Source: Topomyia yanbarensis | Taxonomy: Eukaryota > Arthropoda > Insecta > Diptera > Culicidae | Direction of reading: 5' to 3' | Length of the DNA: 64,000 nt | NCBI RefSeq assembly: GCF_030247195.1 | Contig: NC_080671.1 | Location: 107,681,845 to 107,745,844, forward strand | Shown: piece by piece, positions 1 through 11,404 of the stretch | Position numbering within the stretch: position 1 is the first letter of the stretch | Layout: every line of letters starts with the position of its first letter | Notes under the pieces: model-generated | What the model saw: the letters and a program-made list of their open reading frames with translations, nothing else | Told to the model about the DNA's origin: nothing | Databases searched by the model: none | Program-made: the position numbers and the translations under genes

Positions 1-40
1 AATCAATTTACCAACTACGCTTTACCAGTCCCTTAGTATT

Positions 41-262
41 TAATCTTTATAAGGTACTAGCTAACACCCATCGCGCGTTGCTGCGATTCTCAACGAAATA
101 GGAGGAAAATACAATTTGTTCCGAAGCGCCATCTGGCGAGCAGATAATCTTCAACTAATAGAACACAAACACGCTCCACAACAAATGTCTACTACGTCTA
201 AATTTTTATGGCAATCGGTTGAGCCGTTTGGGAGTCCATAAATCATATACATTCAAACATTG
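41..262 (+). repeat. Dispersed repeat, copy A
   Basis: This stretch matches positions 1722-1950 in the same orientation across about 220 bp, with shared blocks such as ATCGCGCGTTGCTGCGA, ACACGCTCCA and GCCGTTTGGGAGTCCATAAA. It has no coding capacity. Both copies end at CAAACATTGAC. Copy B then runs into an AT microsatellite and copy A does not. It may be the 3' part of a SINE or MITE whose tail seeds microsatellites. The family is not identified. Confidence 0.6.
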
Positions 263-409
263 ACAACATCATATACATACCACTTCCATGAGTGTAAATG
301 TCAGTGTCATAGGTTTATTTTAAGAATCGCACTAGTATATGTAAACAAATAAAGAGAACCTATCGAGCTCTACTTGTGTGTGTGAACAAAAAGCGCTGGT
401 TGAATGTAT

Positions 410-1678
410 TTAGAGATGGAAATAATAATAATGCCACCATTTCAGTTTATTAGTTGAGCTTGTTCATTTGCGCTTTTCGTTGGCATTATTCAAAATAACG
501 GTGATTCGAGTCAATTGAAGGTTACACAAATATTATACACAGCTTATGTGCGCTTTCAATTGTGTTTTTTTTATAAATTTTCAAGGACCATGCCGAAAGG
601 AACGGTATTGACGGAGAAAATCGATATTTTGACGGAGGAAGGGTTTTCTCTCCGCGAGATAGCTCGTAGAATAAATCGGAGTAGAGATGTCGTGACAAAT
701 TACATTCGGTTGGGTGCTCAATATGCTACAAAAAAGCGTCCATGGCGTCCTTCTTTCTTGACAGACAGAGACAAACGGCATATTAAGCATCTCGCTGTTG
801 AATCGAAGCTTTCGTCTGCAAAAATTAAAGCAGAGATGAACATTCCGGTTACTAGTCGGCGTATCCGGCAGGTTCTGAGTTCGGACGCGAACCTTTCATA
901 TAGAAAAACCGTTCCTGTACCTCGACTACTTCCACGGCATAAGAAAGCCCGGTTGAATTTCGCCGAGAAGTATAAATTCTGGGCAGGCATTGGTGATGCA
1001 GGCAAAACTCCAATATACTTCATCTCGACACGAATGAACTCCGAGAAGTACTGCGAATTGTTGGAAGAGGTTCTAATTCCTTTCACAGAAGACATGATGG
1101 GTGATAATGTTGTTTTTCAGCAAGATAATGCTTCATGTCATGCAGCCAATAACACAAAGAACTTTCTGATGGCTCATAACATTCCTGCTATGGACTGGCC
1201 AGCATGTAGTCCAGACTTGAATCTCATCGAAAATGCTTGGGGAATTCTGTCGACGAATGTGTTTGCTCAGGGTAGGACATTTGACACCGCTAAGCAGCTT
1301 AAAAAGCTATCATAGACGAGTGGGCTAAAATTAATCCGAACACGATGAAATCTCTCATTCAGTCTATGCCAAGGCGACTGCAAGAAGTCATTCTGAAGAA
1401 AGGTGAAGCTACACACTACTAGTCATATTTGCTACTGCATTTTTCGAAAATAAAGTTGATAATTTAAATTTTTTGAAAGTTGCGTTTTACTTATTTCCAC
1501 CTAAAAATCATCAAACGAACCATCAGTTTATAAACGACTTTTTTCAATTTACCATTTATCACTAAATGTTTGATAATCGTACTAAGATTTCAAAAAATAG
1601 TCTCAAAATATTTTTGTTTAATAACATTACCAAAATCCACTATAACGGTGCTGGCGTTATATATATTTCCACCAGTGT
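410..1678 (+). mobile_element. Tc1-like DNA transposon, internally deleted
   Basis: The element contains a Tc1-type transposase pseudogene. Its 3' end reads, in reverse complement, TACACTGGTGGAAATATATA, a Tc1-like terminus, and it abuts a (GATA)n tract at a TA. The 5' terminus is less clear: TGGAAATAATAATAATGCCA near 416 is a partial inverted match. The non-coding 3' part (1423-1675) has no other feature. The right end is fairly secure and the left end is only approximate. Confidence 0.6.
590..1422 (+). pseudogene. Tc1-like transposase, missing first catalytic Asp
   Basis: The likely start is the ATG at 590 (MPKGTVLTEKIDILTEEG). It opens directly into the helix-turn-helix region that Tc1 proteins carry at the N terminus; the frame upstream to 515 has no family resemblance. 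The C-terminal part carries FQQDNASCHAANN and WPACSPDLNLIENAW, the second Asp and the Glu of the triad, with 34 residues between them (DD34E spacing). The block that normally holds the first catalytic Asp (the family's SDEK region) is absent: NFAEKYKFW passes straight to AGIGDAGKTPIYF near 982-990, so this looks like an internal deletion. A one-base loss near 1303 shifts the frame. The other frame then continues as AIIDEWAKINPNTMKSLIQS and ends at 1420-1422. The protein cannot be active. Confidence 0.85.
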
Positions 1679-1703
1679 AGATAGATAGATAGATAGATAG
1701 ATG
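1678..1703. repeat. (GATA)n microsatellite
   Basis: About six tandem GATA units follow directly after the right terminus of the Tc1-like element. Confidence 0.9.
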
Positions 1704-1721
1704 TCACTCAAGCAGCATTAA

Positions 1722-2236
<515 letters not shown>

Positions 2237-2684
2237 GTTACTAAAACAGCAATAACGATTTGAATATGAACTGCAAACTTTTCGTGTTGTAAAATTAATG
2301 AAAAGTTTGTAAAAAAAGAAAATATTTTTTTCTTGCGTTGACCTGTCGAAGAGACAGGTACAGTACGAATTGAATGCCACAGTGCCTGTGGAAAATATTG
2401 GAACAGCGAAAAAATGCATTACATCCATTGAAGGCAACGTAGAAGCGAAAAAAGTTAGTCACGACTCTGCTTACCTACAGTGTGTCCCAAAATTGTGGGA
2501 ACACACAGTCGACGTAGAAGGGACAAATAATCTGTCCTGTTCTTTACCTTTTTCGTCCATTTGGGCTTGGTATCGGGAGACCGTTCCACATAGTAGTTTC
2601 CAACGTCTGGTGGTGTGATTCAAAATGACGGCCGTTAGTAGCGGTGATCCGGGAGGGCCAGGTAAATGAAGACTGCCGGAGTAT

Positions 2685-3821
2685 ATGGACCCGACGAACA
2701 AGTTTGGCGAATTGACGTTCCTGCAGCTGACAGGTAAATTCAGCGTACCATTGTCTAAAAATTCGTTCGTCATAGGTAAATCGGTGAAGGTCCAATCCAA
2801 GGTGCAAATATCGAAGCTCAAGGAACACGGTATACCCTTCGAGTTCGGAACCCTGTCCAAGTTGCTATGTTGCAGAAAAATGACCCAGCTCATCGATGGC
2901 ACTGAAGTACTAGTTGAATCCCATCCGAATCTGAACGTAATCAGATGCGTTATTTCCTGCTATGATCTGATTCACATCGAAGAGAAGGATGTTCCAGCAG
3001 AAATGCTGAGCCAGGAAGTGATCCGTGTACAGCGAATCGCACGAAACGAAGCCGAAAAAAGTGTGAATACGCCAGAGCTAATCTTGACCTTCTGCAGTAC
3101 CACATACCCGCAACACATGAAGATCGGTTTGCTTCATGTCTCTACTCGCCCATACTTCCCGAACCCGACGCTCTGTTTCGAGTTTTTGAACCACGTCCAT
3201 ACACGGGATCGGTGTCCTGGTCCTCTGCTCTGCGTTACCTACTCGAAGGAACAACACGGCGAACAAGAATGTGGAGAAGCTGCGTACTGTCGGAATTACA
3301 AAAAAGAAGTGGAGGTAATCAAAATTAAAATTCGCGATAATCTTACATTCCCGGAAGCACGCAAACGAGCTGAACAGCAAAGTAAAGTAAGTTACGCTCA
3401 GGCCGCAGCACAGCCAAGTGAAATCCTAAATAAACTAAAAGAGTTGAAGCTGTCAATGAAGAGGAAAGATGAGCAGATCGTAAAACTTCTGGCGGAGACC
3501 AAACGCAGGGGCGAGAAAAGCGAACAAATGATGGCGTACATACACCAAATCAGACAACAGTTCGCCAGCCAAGAAACACCGCAGCAGAACAAAGAACAGA
3601 AACAAACGAACCAGCCAATTGGGCCAGTAACGAGATCCATGAATAATTCACCATCGGTTAATACGGATTCGAAACGAGGAAGACCACAGAAGCAACACAC
3701 CCCGTTGAGCAAACCCACGATAACCTCACTGGATAATTTTAGCCCACGACCAAAGAAAAGCGCTACCAGTACCACCAACGATACCATGGGTTATTCCTAT
3801 GATGAAATTGAGATTACCTAG
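2685..3821 (+). pseudogene. I-type ORF1 (Gag-like nucleic-acid-binding protein), knuckles damaged
   Basis: The open frame is 378 residues, about the size of an I-type ORF1. These proteins coat the element RNA. Residues 60-160 hold the conserved stretch with GTEVLVESHPNLN and TRPYFPNPTLCFEF. Zinc knuckles should follow, but several ligands are gone: the first Cys group reads CFEFLNHVHTRDRC with one Cys missing, and CRNYKKEVEV looks like a deletion that removed the last knuckle. A basic, Gln- and Ser-rich tail follows, with the usual NLTFPEARKRAEQQ block near residue 220. The frame is open, but the missing ligands suggest loss of function. The start is the first ATG of the homologous region. 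Confidence 0.8.
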
Positions 3822-4833
3822 ACGCCTTATAGCCAACCCCCTCGATAATTCTAACTCTCACCAACGTTTAGATACCAAAGACAACACACGCACGAATACT
3901 GATCACGAGATAGATCGCTTTGGAAGCGAGAAAAGTGCAGGACTCCTTCCAAAGCAAGCACAACAGGATGAAGGAACTATCCGGGCCGTCATACGCCAAC
4001 CCGTTGAGAGTGAGTTCACCTCTGTAGCCGATAGGAAAACCAATTTCACCACTACAACTTGCAAACCAGCAAACCTGTAAATCCCGACCGGTCAACAGAA
4101 GGAGATCAGCAGAATTACACGACGTCTATCTACCCCCAGTGCCCGACAGTCGGCAGTGGGCGTTTTTGAACATGATAGAATAGTTTGTGCGACAGCGATT
4201 GGCATTGTGGGGCTAGACCTACCTCAGGTCAATCCAAAATTGCTCACAGATACTGCTGTGCAAAATCTATTCACATATTCGGTTGACAACACTGTTTGTT
4301 CTGATCCTTGGTATCAACCGTTGGTTTCACACGGAGAAAGCACATCGACAAGACTGTAACACGACGAATCAGCAACCCCAGCATCGAAGTAACAATCCGC
4401 AAAAAACTGAAACTGTCGGTAGTTCTGGAAGTAATCGTGTAGTTGTTTCAACATCCACTGGCACTGTGGGGCCAGACGTCTCACAGGTCAGTCCAATATC
4501 ACTTCATGTACGAGCACATCCTGCTGAGGCTTCTTCTGTTGTAGATGTAACTAGTTTGAGTCCAACGAGTAATCCGTTTGGAGAAGAAGAGAAGAAACTA
4601 GCTTCCCCACTTCATAACGAAGGGATCGACCGAGGGGAAAAGGACTGTCCGTACTTCCTGGATATACAGTCCTCGTAATTCTTCTCCTGGCTTTCCGCCG
4701 CCGAAGACACATCGCAACATCACGAACAGGACCAGATCCATCGATTTCCCCGTTCCCTGGTAGTTGTCATCACTGGCAACACAGAGTTGGTCCTGCCATT
4801 CGGGATGGAGTGACTTTTGAGCGAATCGATGTC
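3822..4833 (+). other. Decayed ORF1-tail/inter-ORF region of the I-type element
   Basis: No long conserved frame. Short open stretches (4156-4359, 4283-4678) contain a twice-repeated theme: GIVGLDLPQVNP near 4200 and GTVGPDVSQVSP near 4460. At the DNA level GGCAYTGTGGGGC precedes each copy. This may be an internal duplication in the ORF1 tail. Nothing else is recognised. Confidence 0.4.
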
Positions 4834-4893
4834 GATAACGTCAACGCCCATCACATATGTTGGGGATCCGACAAATCGACCACATTAGATTAA
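4834..4893 (+). pseudogene. AP-endonuclease remnant of I-type ORF2
   Basis: Translation from 4834 gives DNVNAHHICWGSDKS and then a stop. It matches the GDFNAHHxxWGSD block of the APE-type endonuclease that nicks the target DNA in non-LTR retrotransposons. The Asp-Phe-Asn has become Asn-Val-Asn. Only this block survives. The RT remnant begins at once downstream, so several hundred codons have been deleted between them. Confidence 0.65.
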
Positions 4894-5725
4894 TTCATCA
4901 CAGAGAAAACGTTGGGAGAACAGCTAGTCATGCTAAACAATGGATCGCATGCACAAGTGCATGAGAATGCTCCAGGTAATCGTCGATGGGCATTTATCTC
5001 GCAAGCTACCGTTGGACATGGTGTGCCACAGGGTTCTGTGCTCTCAGTTACCCTATTCCCCGTGGCAATCCAACCTATCTTCCAAATGGTTCCAAACACC
5101 GTGACAGTTCTATTGTACGCCGATGACATCCTTCTTCTAGTGCGGGGAAAAAACGATACGGCCGCTCTATCGAAAACTGTAGTAGTTAAAGCCGTTGATA
5201 GATTGGCGAAAAGTGTTGGATTCACGATATCAGCAACAAAATCCAGCATCTTCTACTGTAGCCCGAATGCCCGCCGTGAGCCCACGCAAACCATCAGGAT
5301 AGATACAGTAGCTATACCGACACCAAATCATCTGAAAACCCTTGGTACCACTCTCGACATATCGCCGAACTTCAAAGCGCATTGCAAGCTAACGAAGAAG
5401 GCATGGGAATCCAGGCTGCAAAGCAAAGCTACCACGTGGTCAACGAACTTCCTTGCTACAAATCGGTTCCGCTATTGTCACCTCGCGACTATTGTATGGT
5501 ATGGGACTCGTTAGTTGGGGCGGAGATGCCATCGTCAAAACTCTCGCGCCCACCTACAACAGGACGGTAAGATTTGCATCTGAAGCATTCGTAAGAAGTT
5601 CGATCTTAGCCATCATGGCCGAAGCAGGCACCTTACCGTTTGATCTCCTCGTTCTCCAAAGCATAACTCGATTGTCCAACCGTACGTTGGAAAAAACAGC
5701 AGAAATAATGTGGATCTTCCATTAG
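4894..5725 (+). pseudogene. Reverse transcriptase remnant of I-type ORF2
   Basis: Frame 4912-5514 holds GHGVPQGSVLSVTLF (RT motif B) and LLYADDILLL (motif C, the catalytic YADD), followed by HLKTLGTTLD (motif E region). The frame shifts near 5450-5500 and continues as the thumb region, SRLLYGMGLVSWGGDAIVKT and then APTYNRTVRFASEAF, to 5725. The fingers and motif A are missing. The retained motifs make the assignment safe; the protein is dead. Confidence 0.85.
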
Positions 5726-6157
5726 TACGTCGAGCTTTCGAAGAACTGTTAGAGATGACCGGAATGCCCCTACCAAATATTTGTACTCGAACGTGACTAG
5801 CGACCCGAAAGTGGTACGAGACCAAGGATATCAAAAAATGTGTGAATGCCGAGATCCCTCTGAAGTTGTCTGTCGTGTCGTTCAGGAACTCCTGAATGCT
5901 CGCTTCAGCAACTCAACAGTTGTGTATACCGATGGATCGAAAGATGACTACGCAATTGGCCAGGGGCAATGCTCCTTTGCAAATAACCGTTCAGGGAGCA
6001 GCCGCTGACAATCAGGTGAAATGAGCTATCCAAAATCAGTGGTACCGTCGATGGTCCGCATCCACCGAAGTAAAGCTTCACGAAGTAAAATTTGACACGG
6101 TGAATTGGACAAACCGCAAGAATTCAGCTGATCAGTGAGTACTTACACGGCTGCGAA
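5726..6157 (+). pseudogene. RNase H remnant of I-type ORF2
   Basis: After a frameshift the sequence reads PLVRRAFEELLEMTGMPLPN and then, in the 5781-6008 frame, NSTVVYTDGSKDDYAIG. VYTDGSK is the first catalytic Asp block of RNase H. The later active-site blocks are not visible. The reading resumes as LRIGHT just before the inserted element at 6169. Confidence 0.65.
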
Positions 6158-6512
6158 TAGGGCATACCTAAGCTGACCTACTCTGATTAAAAAATCCGTA
6201 CACCATACCGCAACGCAGCATAATCGTTCACCATGCTCAGGCACATGGTTTGCATTGTGTACGGATTTTTCATCAGAGTTGGTCAGCTTAGGCATACTCT
6301 ACTGTTACGATGGACAGCGACAACGATTCAATGATTCGACAAGCGGACACGTCTTCTAGACCCATGGCTCGCCCAAGCATACCAAAATCGACTATTTACA
6401 ATATACTCATAGCATTAATATCAATGTATTGTATCAGCCACCCCGGCTCATTATCACCGAAAGGCTCCTGAGCAAAAAATAAAGTTTCAGGATAAAAAAA
6501 CTAGGGCATACC
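6158..6512 (+). mobile_element. 333-bp retroposed insertion with 11-bp target duplication
   Basis: TAGGGCATACC occurs at 6158-6168 and again at 6502-6512. Removing the DNA between restores the ORF2 reading LRIGHTRLTHDFLLKRETPP. The insert (6169-6501) ends in AATAAAGTTTCAGGATAAAAAAAC, given here as AATAAAGTTTCAGG plus an A-rich tail, as expected for a retroposed copy. Its 5' part forms a hairpin (6162-6296). The family is not identified. A coding-like stretch (TPAHYHRKAPEQ in one frame) hints that it is the 3' end of another non-LTR element. Confidence 0.7.
6162..6296. repeat. Inverted repeat (hairpin), arms of about 45 bp
   Basis: Left arm 6162-6206 (CCTAAGCTGACC, then AAAATCCGTACAC) pairs with right arm 6252-6296 (GTGTACGGATTTTT, then GGTCAGCTTAGG) with a few mismatches and a loop of about 45 bp. 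It is either a small MITE or a snap-back copy formed when the 333-bp insertion was made, because the outermost bases coincide with the target duplication. Confidence 0.7.
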
Positions 6513-6743
6513 CGATTGACGCACGACTTCCTTCTGAAGAGAGAAACCCCACCAGTTTTCAACTGCTACGCGGTATCCGTATATGTTCGTCATGTGATTC
6601 TCTAGTGCCGGAAACACGACGAAGCTAGAAGGACGCATAACATCGATTCAACGAGCGGGAGCGAGCGGTTCTAAGCAACGACAGGGACACCGAAGAGAAA
6701 CTGCTAAACTTCCTCAAGAAAGCTGATTTGTATAAACGAATAT
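6513..6743 (+). pseudogene. C terminus of I-type ORF2
   Basis: The frame starts RLTHDFLLKRETPPVFNC, the usual region just before the C-terminal zinc-binding motif. The other Cys and His residues have largely been lost through frameshifts. It ends with EEKLLNFLKKADLYKRI and a stop at about 6743, which resembles the typical C-terminal end of this clade. Confidence 0.65.
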
Positions 6744-6757
6744 AAAATACTAGATTA

Positions 6758-7119
6758 TAAATTATTATATAATGTTGATGCATGCGAGTATGGAAACTAA
6801 TTTTTTTCTGACACAAAGTGCTTTATGCAATGCAATTTTCAATTGTAACCTGTTTCTGAAGATATGAAAAAAATATCCGACGAGATAGATAGAATAGTAA
6901 ATTAAAATTTACCCCGCAGTCTAATTCACCCCTGAGGGTGAATTCACCCCCGGTTGAAAACCACTGCTTTAGATCAATAAAGAAATGCGTCCAGTCCTAA
7001 TTACTGAATGATATCAACACAACAATTGTAACAGGGTGAATCTTATTCAGAAATCAAACTTTCTCTTTCAATAAATATGCCGGTCGTCAGAAGCACATTC
7101 TTCGTAAGCAGTGAGTGAC
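6758..7119. other. No gene; short dispersed repeat at 6921-6972
   Basis: AT-rich sequence without a supported gene. Positions 6921-6972 (AATTCACCCCTGAGGGTGAA followed by GTTGAAAACCACTG) match 35708-35757 closely. The first part is a near-perfect palindrome. Confidence 0.5.
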
Positions 7120-7610
7120 GTAGCTCTTTTTAGTATTTCTGTAAAAGATCACCAAGAGTGTTTGTAAGGGAACGCTTCAGAATTCTCGGACACTGTTTGT
7201 ATGCGGGGCCTGATAATGACAGTTCAGCATTCTCATGCTTGCAAGAATCATTCTCATGATTCTCTGCGCAATTGTGACACCAAACCTTACTGTCACGGTA
7301 CAAAAGGCTGAACCGGCAGAAGATCATTATCAAAGAAGACGTAATTAAACGCAACTTAATGCCACCAAGGGTTACCGAACACAAGCTAGAAAGAACACAC
7401 CGTTTTATCCGTTGCAATTCAAAATGTTTGTTTACTGGAGCAAGGTGTTCTTAAAACAATCAACCGCGTGCTTCAGTAGATCCACTCATGACAAACTCGA
7501 ATCGGTGACTACACCATCGATCTCGACGTTATGAGCGGGCATGTAGACGCGGTAGTCCTCCATAGAAGGCGAGCTTTCGAGATATCAGCAACTTCCATCC
7601 TCGCCTGAAT
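7120..7610 (-). pseudogene. LOA-type ORF1 fossil
   Basis: On the minus strand, 7560-7500 reads EDYRVYMPAHNVEIDGVVTD, matching EYRVYIPASRVEVSGVVSDS in the LOA copy at 52.6 kb. Another frame (7417-7130) carries CHNCAENHENDSC, a zinc-knuckle-like block comparable to CGKCGENxxxxxC in the copy at 20.7 kb, and then CPRILKRSLTNTLGDLLQK. Frames change several times and stops occur. It is an old, inactivated copy of the RNA-binding ORF1. Confidence 0.65.
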
Positions 7611-8349
7611 ATTTTTGTGTCAGTTCTGTCGAGAATGCTTGCAGGATTATTGTTTTTCCATGGTCAACATAATTTAGATCACGTTTTTGCCTATTTGGAA
7701 ACACTATATAGAGCTCCACCCAAGATAAACTGGTCTTGTGGGACGGAAAAAGCGACCAAGTAGACTGTGTAAAACTTGATCGAATGAGTCAAATGAAAAG
7801 TCTGACAAAACTGAATTTGCTAAAAGGAAGCTTGAGTAAATATTTGTTTTTATTCTATATTGATTGAAATTGAAAAAAAAAAAACTATTTGATTTATTAT
7901 GAAACGATGTGCAAATTTACAAGAATTTTTGTTTAACCCATTTTTGATCAAAGCACCCTTAACCCTATACTGAATTTATCCTTTCGGAACTCGCGCTGTT
8001 GTATTTTGTGCAACACCTTCCGAGACTCTAGCGAAATCTTCTTCCAGCACCATTCGGGGAGCCAATCGCGCGAGTGCTGGAGTGTTAAAAAATCGACCAA
8101 ATAACACTTTCAAAATATAAAATTATTCAAAACAATGAAATAATGTATAAGAAAATGCAACTGAACTTCTTTGTTTCATTACTTGATGTCAATGAAAAAA
8201 ATATTTCAATTACTCTCCTGGAAAGCATGTTTAATCCAGCATTGAAGCCGGAGCCGATGCAACTAGTTTAACCTACATACATATTTTGTATGAACTAGTC
8301 TCGACTCGGTAGGAGCGTTGGTCAAAAATACTCCCATCCCCTAGGAAAA
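7611..8349. other. No gene seen
   Basis: AT-rich sequence with no coding match. Only a small hairpin, CCAGCAC near 8054 with GTGCTGG near 8084, stands out. Confidence 0.4.
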
Positions 8350-8950
8350 CTGCTTCGCAACTAACTTCGGTTTGTCGGTAGTCTTTCGTGTAGTTACTGC
8401 ACTAACGTACTTCGTGTGCAACGCCGATGCACTTCGGCAAGCACTTTCACTGCCGATGCCAGCGATGTGCAACTACCAGCAAAAGTTCCGAACTCGAGCT
8501 CGAGACGACTCTCTATGCAGTATGCATAGCACACTGACTGAATGCTACACGATGCACTTCCACACCTACATACGTTCGCGGTGATCCATAGTAGCGACAG
8601 TTGTTGATCTCGCCACGACACACCCGACGCCGAGTACCCGTGTCCTGTCTCCGGCCCAGCGGACCTGCCAAGCCACCGACACCGGTCTACCTTGGGCGCC
8701 GGGCGGTACGGCACAACATTTCAACCGTCGGAGTGCGGCACGTGCAGCGTTAAAACGGGTTCACTGACACACTCTCTGTGGATCTGCGGCTGCCGCCGGG
8801 GACTCCTCATCCTCAACAAACAAGCGCACCGCACTCGCTGATGACTCTGATACCCATAGCATCGGCTAGCGTTGCCCGACCCGGACACCCTGCCGCTTCC
8901 CGGCCCGCCGTCGTCGTAGCGCTGGTGTCGGGTTCGATGTGGTACTGTGT
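8350..8950. other. GC- and CpG-rich block, possible host regulatory or exon DNA
   Basis: This 600-bp block is much richer in GC and CpG than its surroundings and has no visible TE similarity. It contains an 18-bp match (GGTACGGCACAACATTTC at 8705-8722) to 61974-61991 in another GC-rich block. Open frames on both strands (for example 8778-9149) have no recognisable domain. It could be a promoter, enhancer or untranslated exon of a host gene; the sequence alone does not show which. Confidence 0.3.
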
Positions 8951-10839
8951 CGTGATGTTTAAATATAAAACTATGCTTATGTACTCCATTTGTCTCCAGA
9001 TTGCATTTTTATTTAGTCTCAATTTTTGGTGCTACAGCACTCCCGTCTGCTTCCTTCCCACTGGCGTAATGCATTCACTTAATCTCGTGTTAGATTGGAT
9101 AGAGTTATCGCAAACGAACAACGAAAACTTTGCATCATTCGAATTTTAAAGCACGGTAGGCTTGATTGTTATTCACACCTCCTTCCCTTCACAGATTTTT
9201 TCTCCGGTCTGTTCGGAATGGATTGGCTTAGTAGCTGTTTATCATTAGTACTTAATCGCCGTATATATAAAATGTAAGCAGGTTCTGAGTGTACTGAGTG
9301 CACTGAAACGGTCATCCGCGGTGGAAGTAGAGCAACGCACTAATCCATATGGATTGAGTGAAGACCCATCAGCCTTATGACGCTGGGGGCATGATTTATT
9401 CGGATAATTTTGATTCGTATAATTTATTAATAACAATGAACCAATGAGTGCTCGTTGTTGCGAGCTATGAACTGAACACATGATTGCATCCGTCTCATAT
9501 TTGCATCACAAGCTGTTGGGAAAATTGATGAAAATAAAACAACAGACAAATCTTAGTGTAAACCATTCCACGGCAACGGATGTAGGGAGAAACACTGAAC
9601 TGTGCTACTTTTGTTAGAATTGTGCATTCAAGAAATCTAATGCTGTTTTCGATTTTAGATTCGAGTCGCTCTGGGTTAGCTCTAATGTTTACAAAATTCA
9701 TATATAAGTGACTGTTTCGAGCGAATCCAGAGCTACTCTGTCTAACAATGAAATCAGTATAATAACCTTGATAAGTTCTATTGTCAAGTTGTAGCTGAAG
9801 CGATAGTAGAACTTTGACTTATATAGCATTTCTAATAGAAATATTTAATCAGTATTTAGCTAAATCAATAACTCATTGACTTAATCGATTTAAATAAATT
9901 GTATTGGCTACAAAAGCTACTAATATGATAAAAACTAAAATACTGGATCTGATATCATAAATTTAAACTTTTTATTAAGTAATATTAACTCAATATATGA
10001 TATCCTCATGAAGCTTCATATAGAAAATCTGAACTAAACCAATTGTTTCGTCAATGAACTTAAACACGAAACGTGCAGCGTACATGATTCATACCGGACA
10101 AAGGTTTTTCCAGCATTCCGGTGGGAAAGGAATATTCTGATGGTGTCTGCCACTTTCATTTTCATTCGCCCACGCTGGTGCAGCTGGCGAGCGAGCATGC
10201 AACTTGTATTATTAGAACTAGATAGCAAAGTCAACGAACTAACCACGAGGAACAGTATTAGTGTGCCACGTCATTTCAAAGCTCCGAAGTGAATGGAACT
10301 ATCGTGAGGTTTGACAAGTTTAAAAATCAGCGAATGTGCTCATATGCAATGTTCGCTAATGTGCAAAAAACGTAATTTTAATTCAACTATGGGTTTCTCT
10401 TTCTGTGTAAACCACGATCAACAATGCTGGTAATCTTATTCTGTTATAACTATTAGAGGTTTATTTTCGTTTACAAACTTTTTTCATATTTTTTATTACC
10501 TATATAATTAATTTTTTAGGGATCTGAAGAAGGGTGTTCACCGTTCGTTACTAACATATTGCACAATTTGTTCATATAGAGTCAAAATTGATTTTAAAGA
10601 AACTTCAATATCACAGAAAACAATATGGACAGCGCAACTAATTTCAGCGTAATTTGTGTGTGAAACACGGAAATGAAAAGAATAATGAGTTGTGTACAGG
10701 GCATGTCTATGATAATAGAAAAACCGATTTATGAGACACTTCTGACATATATCACTCATTCATTAGTTTGCAGAACTCATGCGAAGTTAGCACCCAATGA
10801 GAGGTGAGATGAACACAGTCTTGAGTCATGCACGAATAA
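8951..10839. other. No gene seen
   Basis: AT-rich sequence. The short ORFs on both strands have neither domain signatures nor codon bias, and I see no convincing repeat structure. Confidence 0.4.
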
Positions 10840-11245
10840 AATCTCGAATAATCTGAATAAAATATAGAAAATCAAGAGAACAAATAAAATTACAAAATAA
10901 TAAAAAATGTGAAAAAAAGTTCTTAAATTCATGAAATGAGTAGAATGATCAATCAAGGTTATAAAATAAATAAATCAAATTAGTTCAGCTCAAATGAAAA
11001 TTTAACAATATTAAAAAAAGTTCTAAAATTAATGGAATAAATTATTTTTTTTCAAACTAACGAATTGGATGAAATGAATAAAAAATAATTAATAAAATTA
11101 ATGAAATTAGAAAACTGAATAAAATATATGAAGTAAAAAATAAGAAAATAATTACTTAAATAAAATAAATAACATGATTGAAATAGACAAAAAAATAAAT
11201 TATATTAATAAAATTAATAAAACAAGCAAAATGAATAATATGGAT
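10840..11245 (+). repeat. A-rich degenerate tandem repeat
   Basis: About 400 bp built from variants of AATAAAAT and ATGAAAT, strongly A-rich on the plus strand (for example GAATAAAATATAGAAAATC and ATGAATAATATGGATGAAA). The strand bias and short irregular period suggest an expanded low-complexity tract, perhaps from a poly-A tail. Confidence 0.6.
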
Positions 11246-11404
11246 GAAATTATTTCTTCATGCATAGCTTTTTTCTAGCGCATATAGTCGTTTTCCGTTC
11301 AATTTTTAAGCTGTTTTCTCTTAAAAATGTTGGAGTTAACAAACATGAAAAACCTGTTCTGATCAAGATAGTTACCTCGCTAGCAGTGCTACAAGCTGCT
11401 CAAA

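Larger units (their letters stand above)
2340..6757 (+). mobile_element. Decayed I-type non-LTR retrotransposon
   Basis: In order it holds a 5' leader (about 2340-2684), a full-length but mutated ORF1, about 1 kb of decayed ORF1-tail or inter-ORF sequence, and then fragments of ORF2: endonuclease, RT, RNase H and the C terminus. ORF2 has lost everything between the GDFNAH-like block of the endonuclease and the RT motif before GVPQGS, and it carries several frameshifts. A 333-bp element interrupts the region after RNase H. The 3' end is probably shortly after the ORF2 stop near 6743. ORF1 with zinc knuckles plus an ORF2 with RNase H and the RT wording GVPQGSVLSVTLF fits the I clade. Confidence 0.75.

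Noticed and set aside
8778..9149. 123-codon ORF after the first GC-rich block
   Set aside because: No domain, no homologue recognised, and it crosses from GC-rich to AT-rich DNA. More likely chance.
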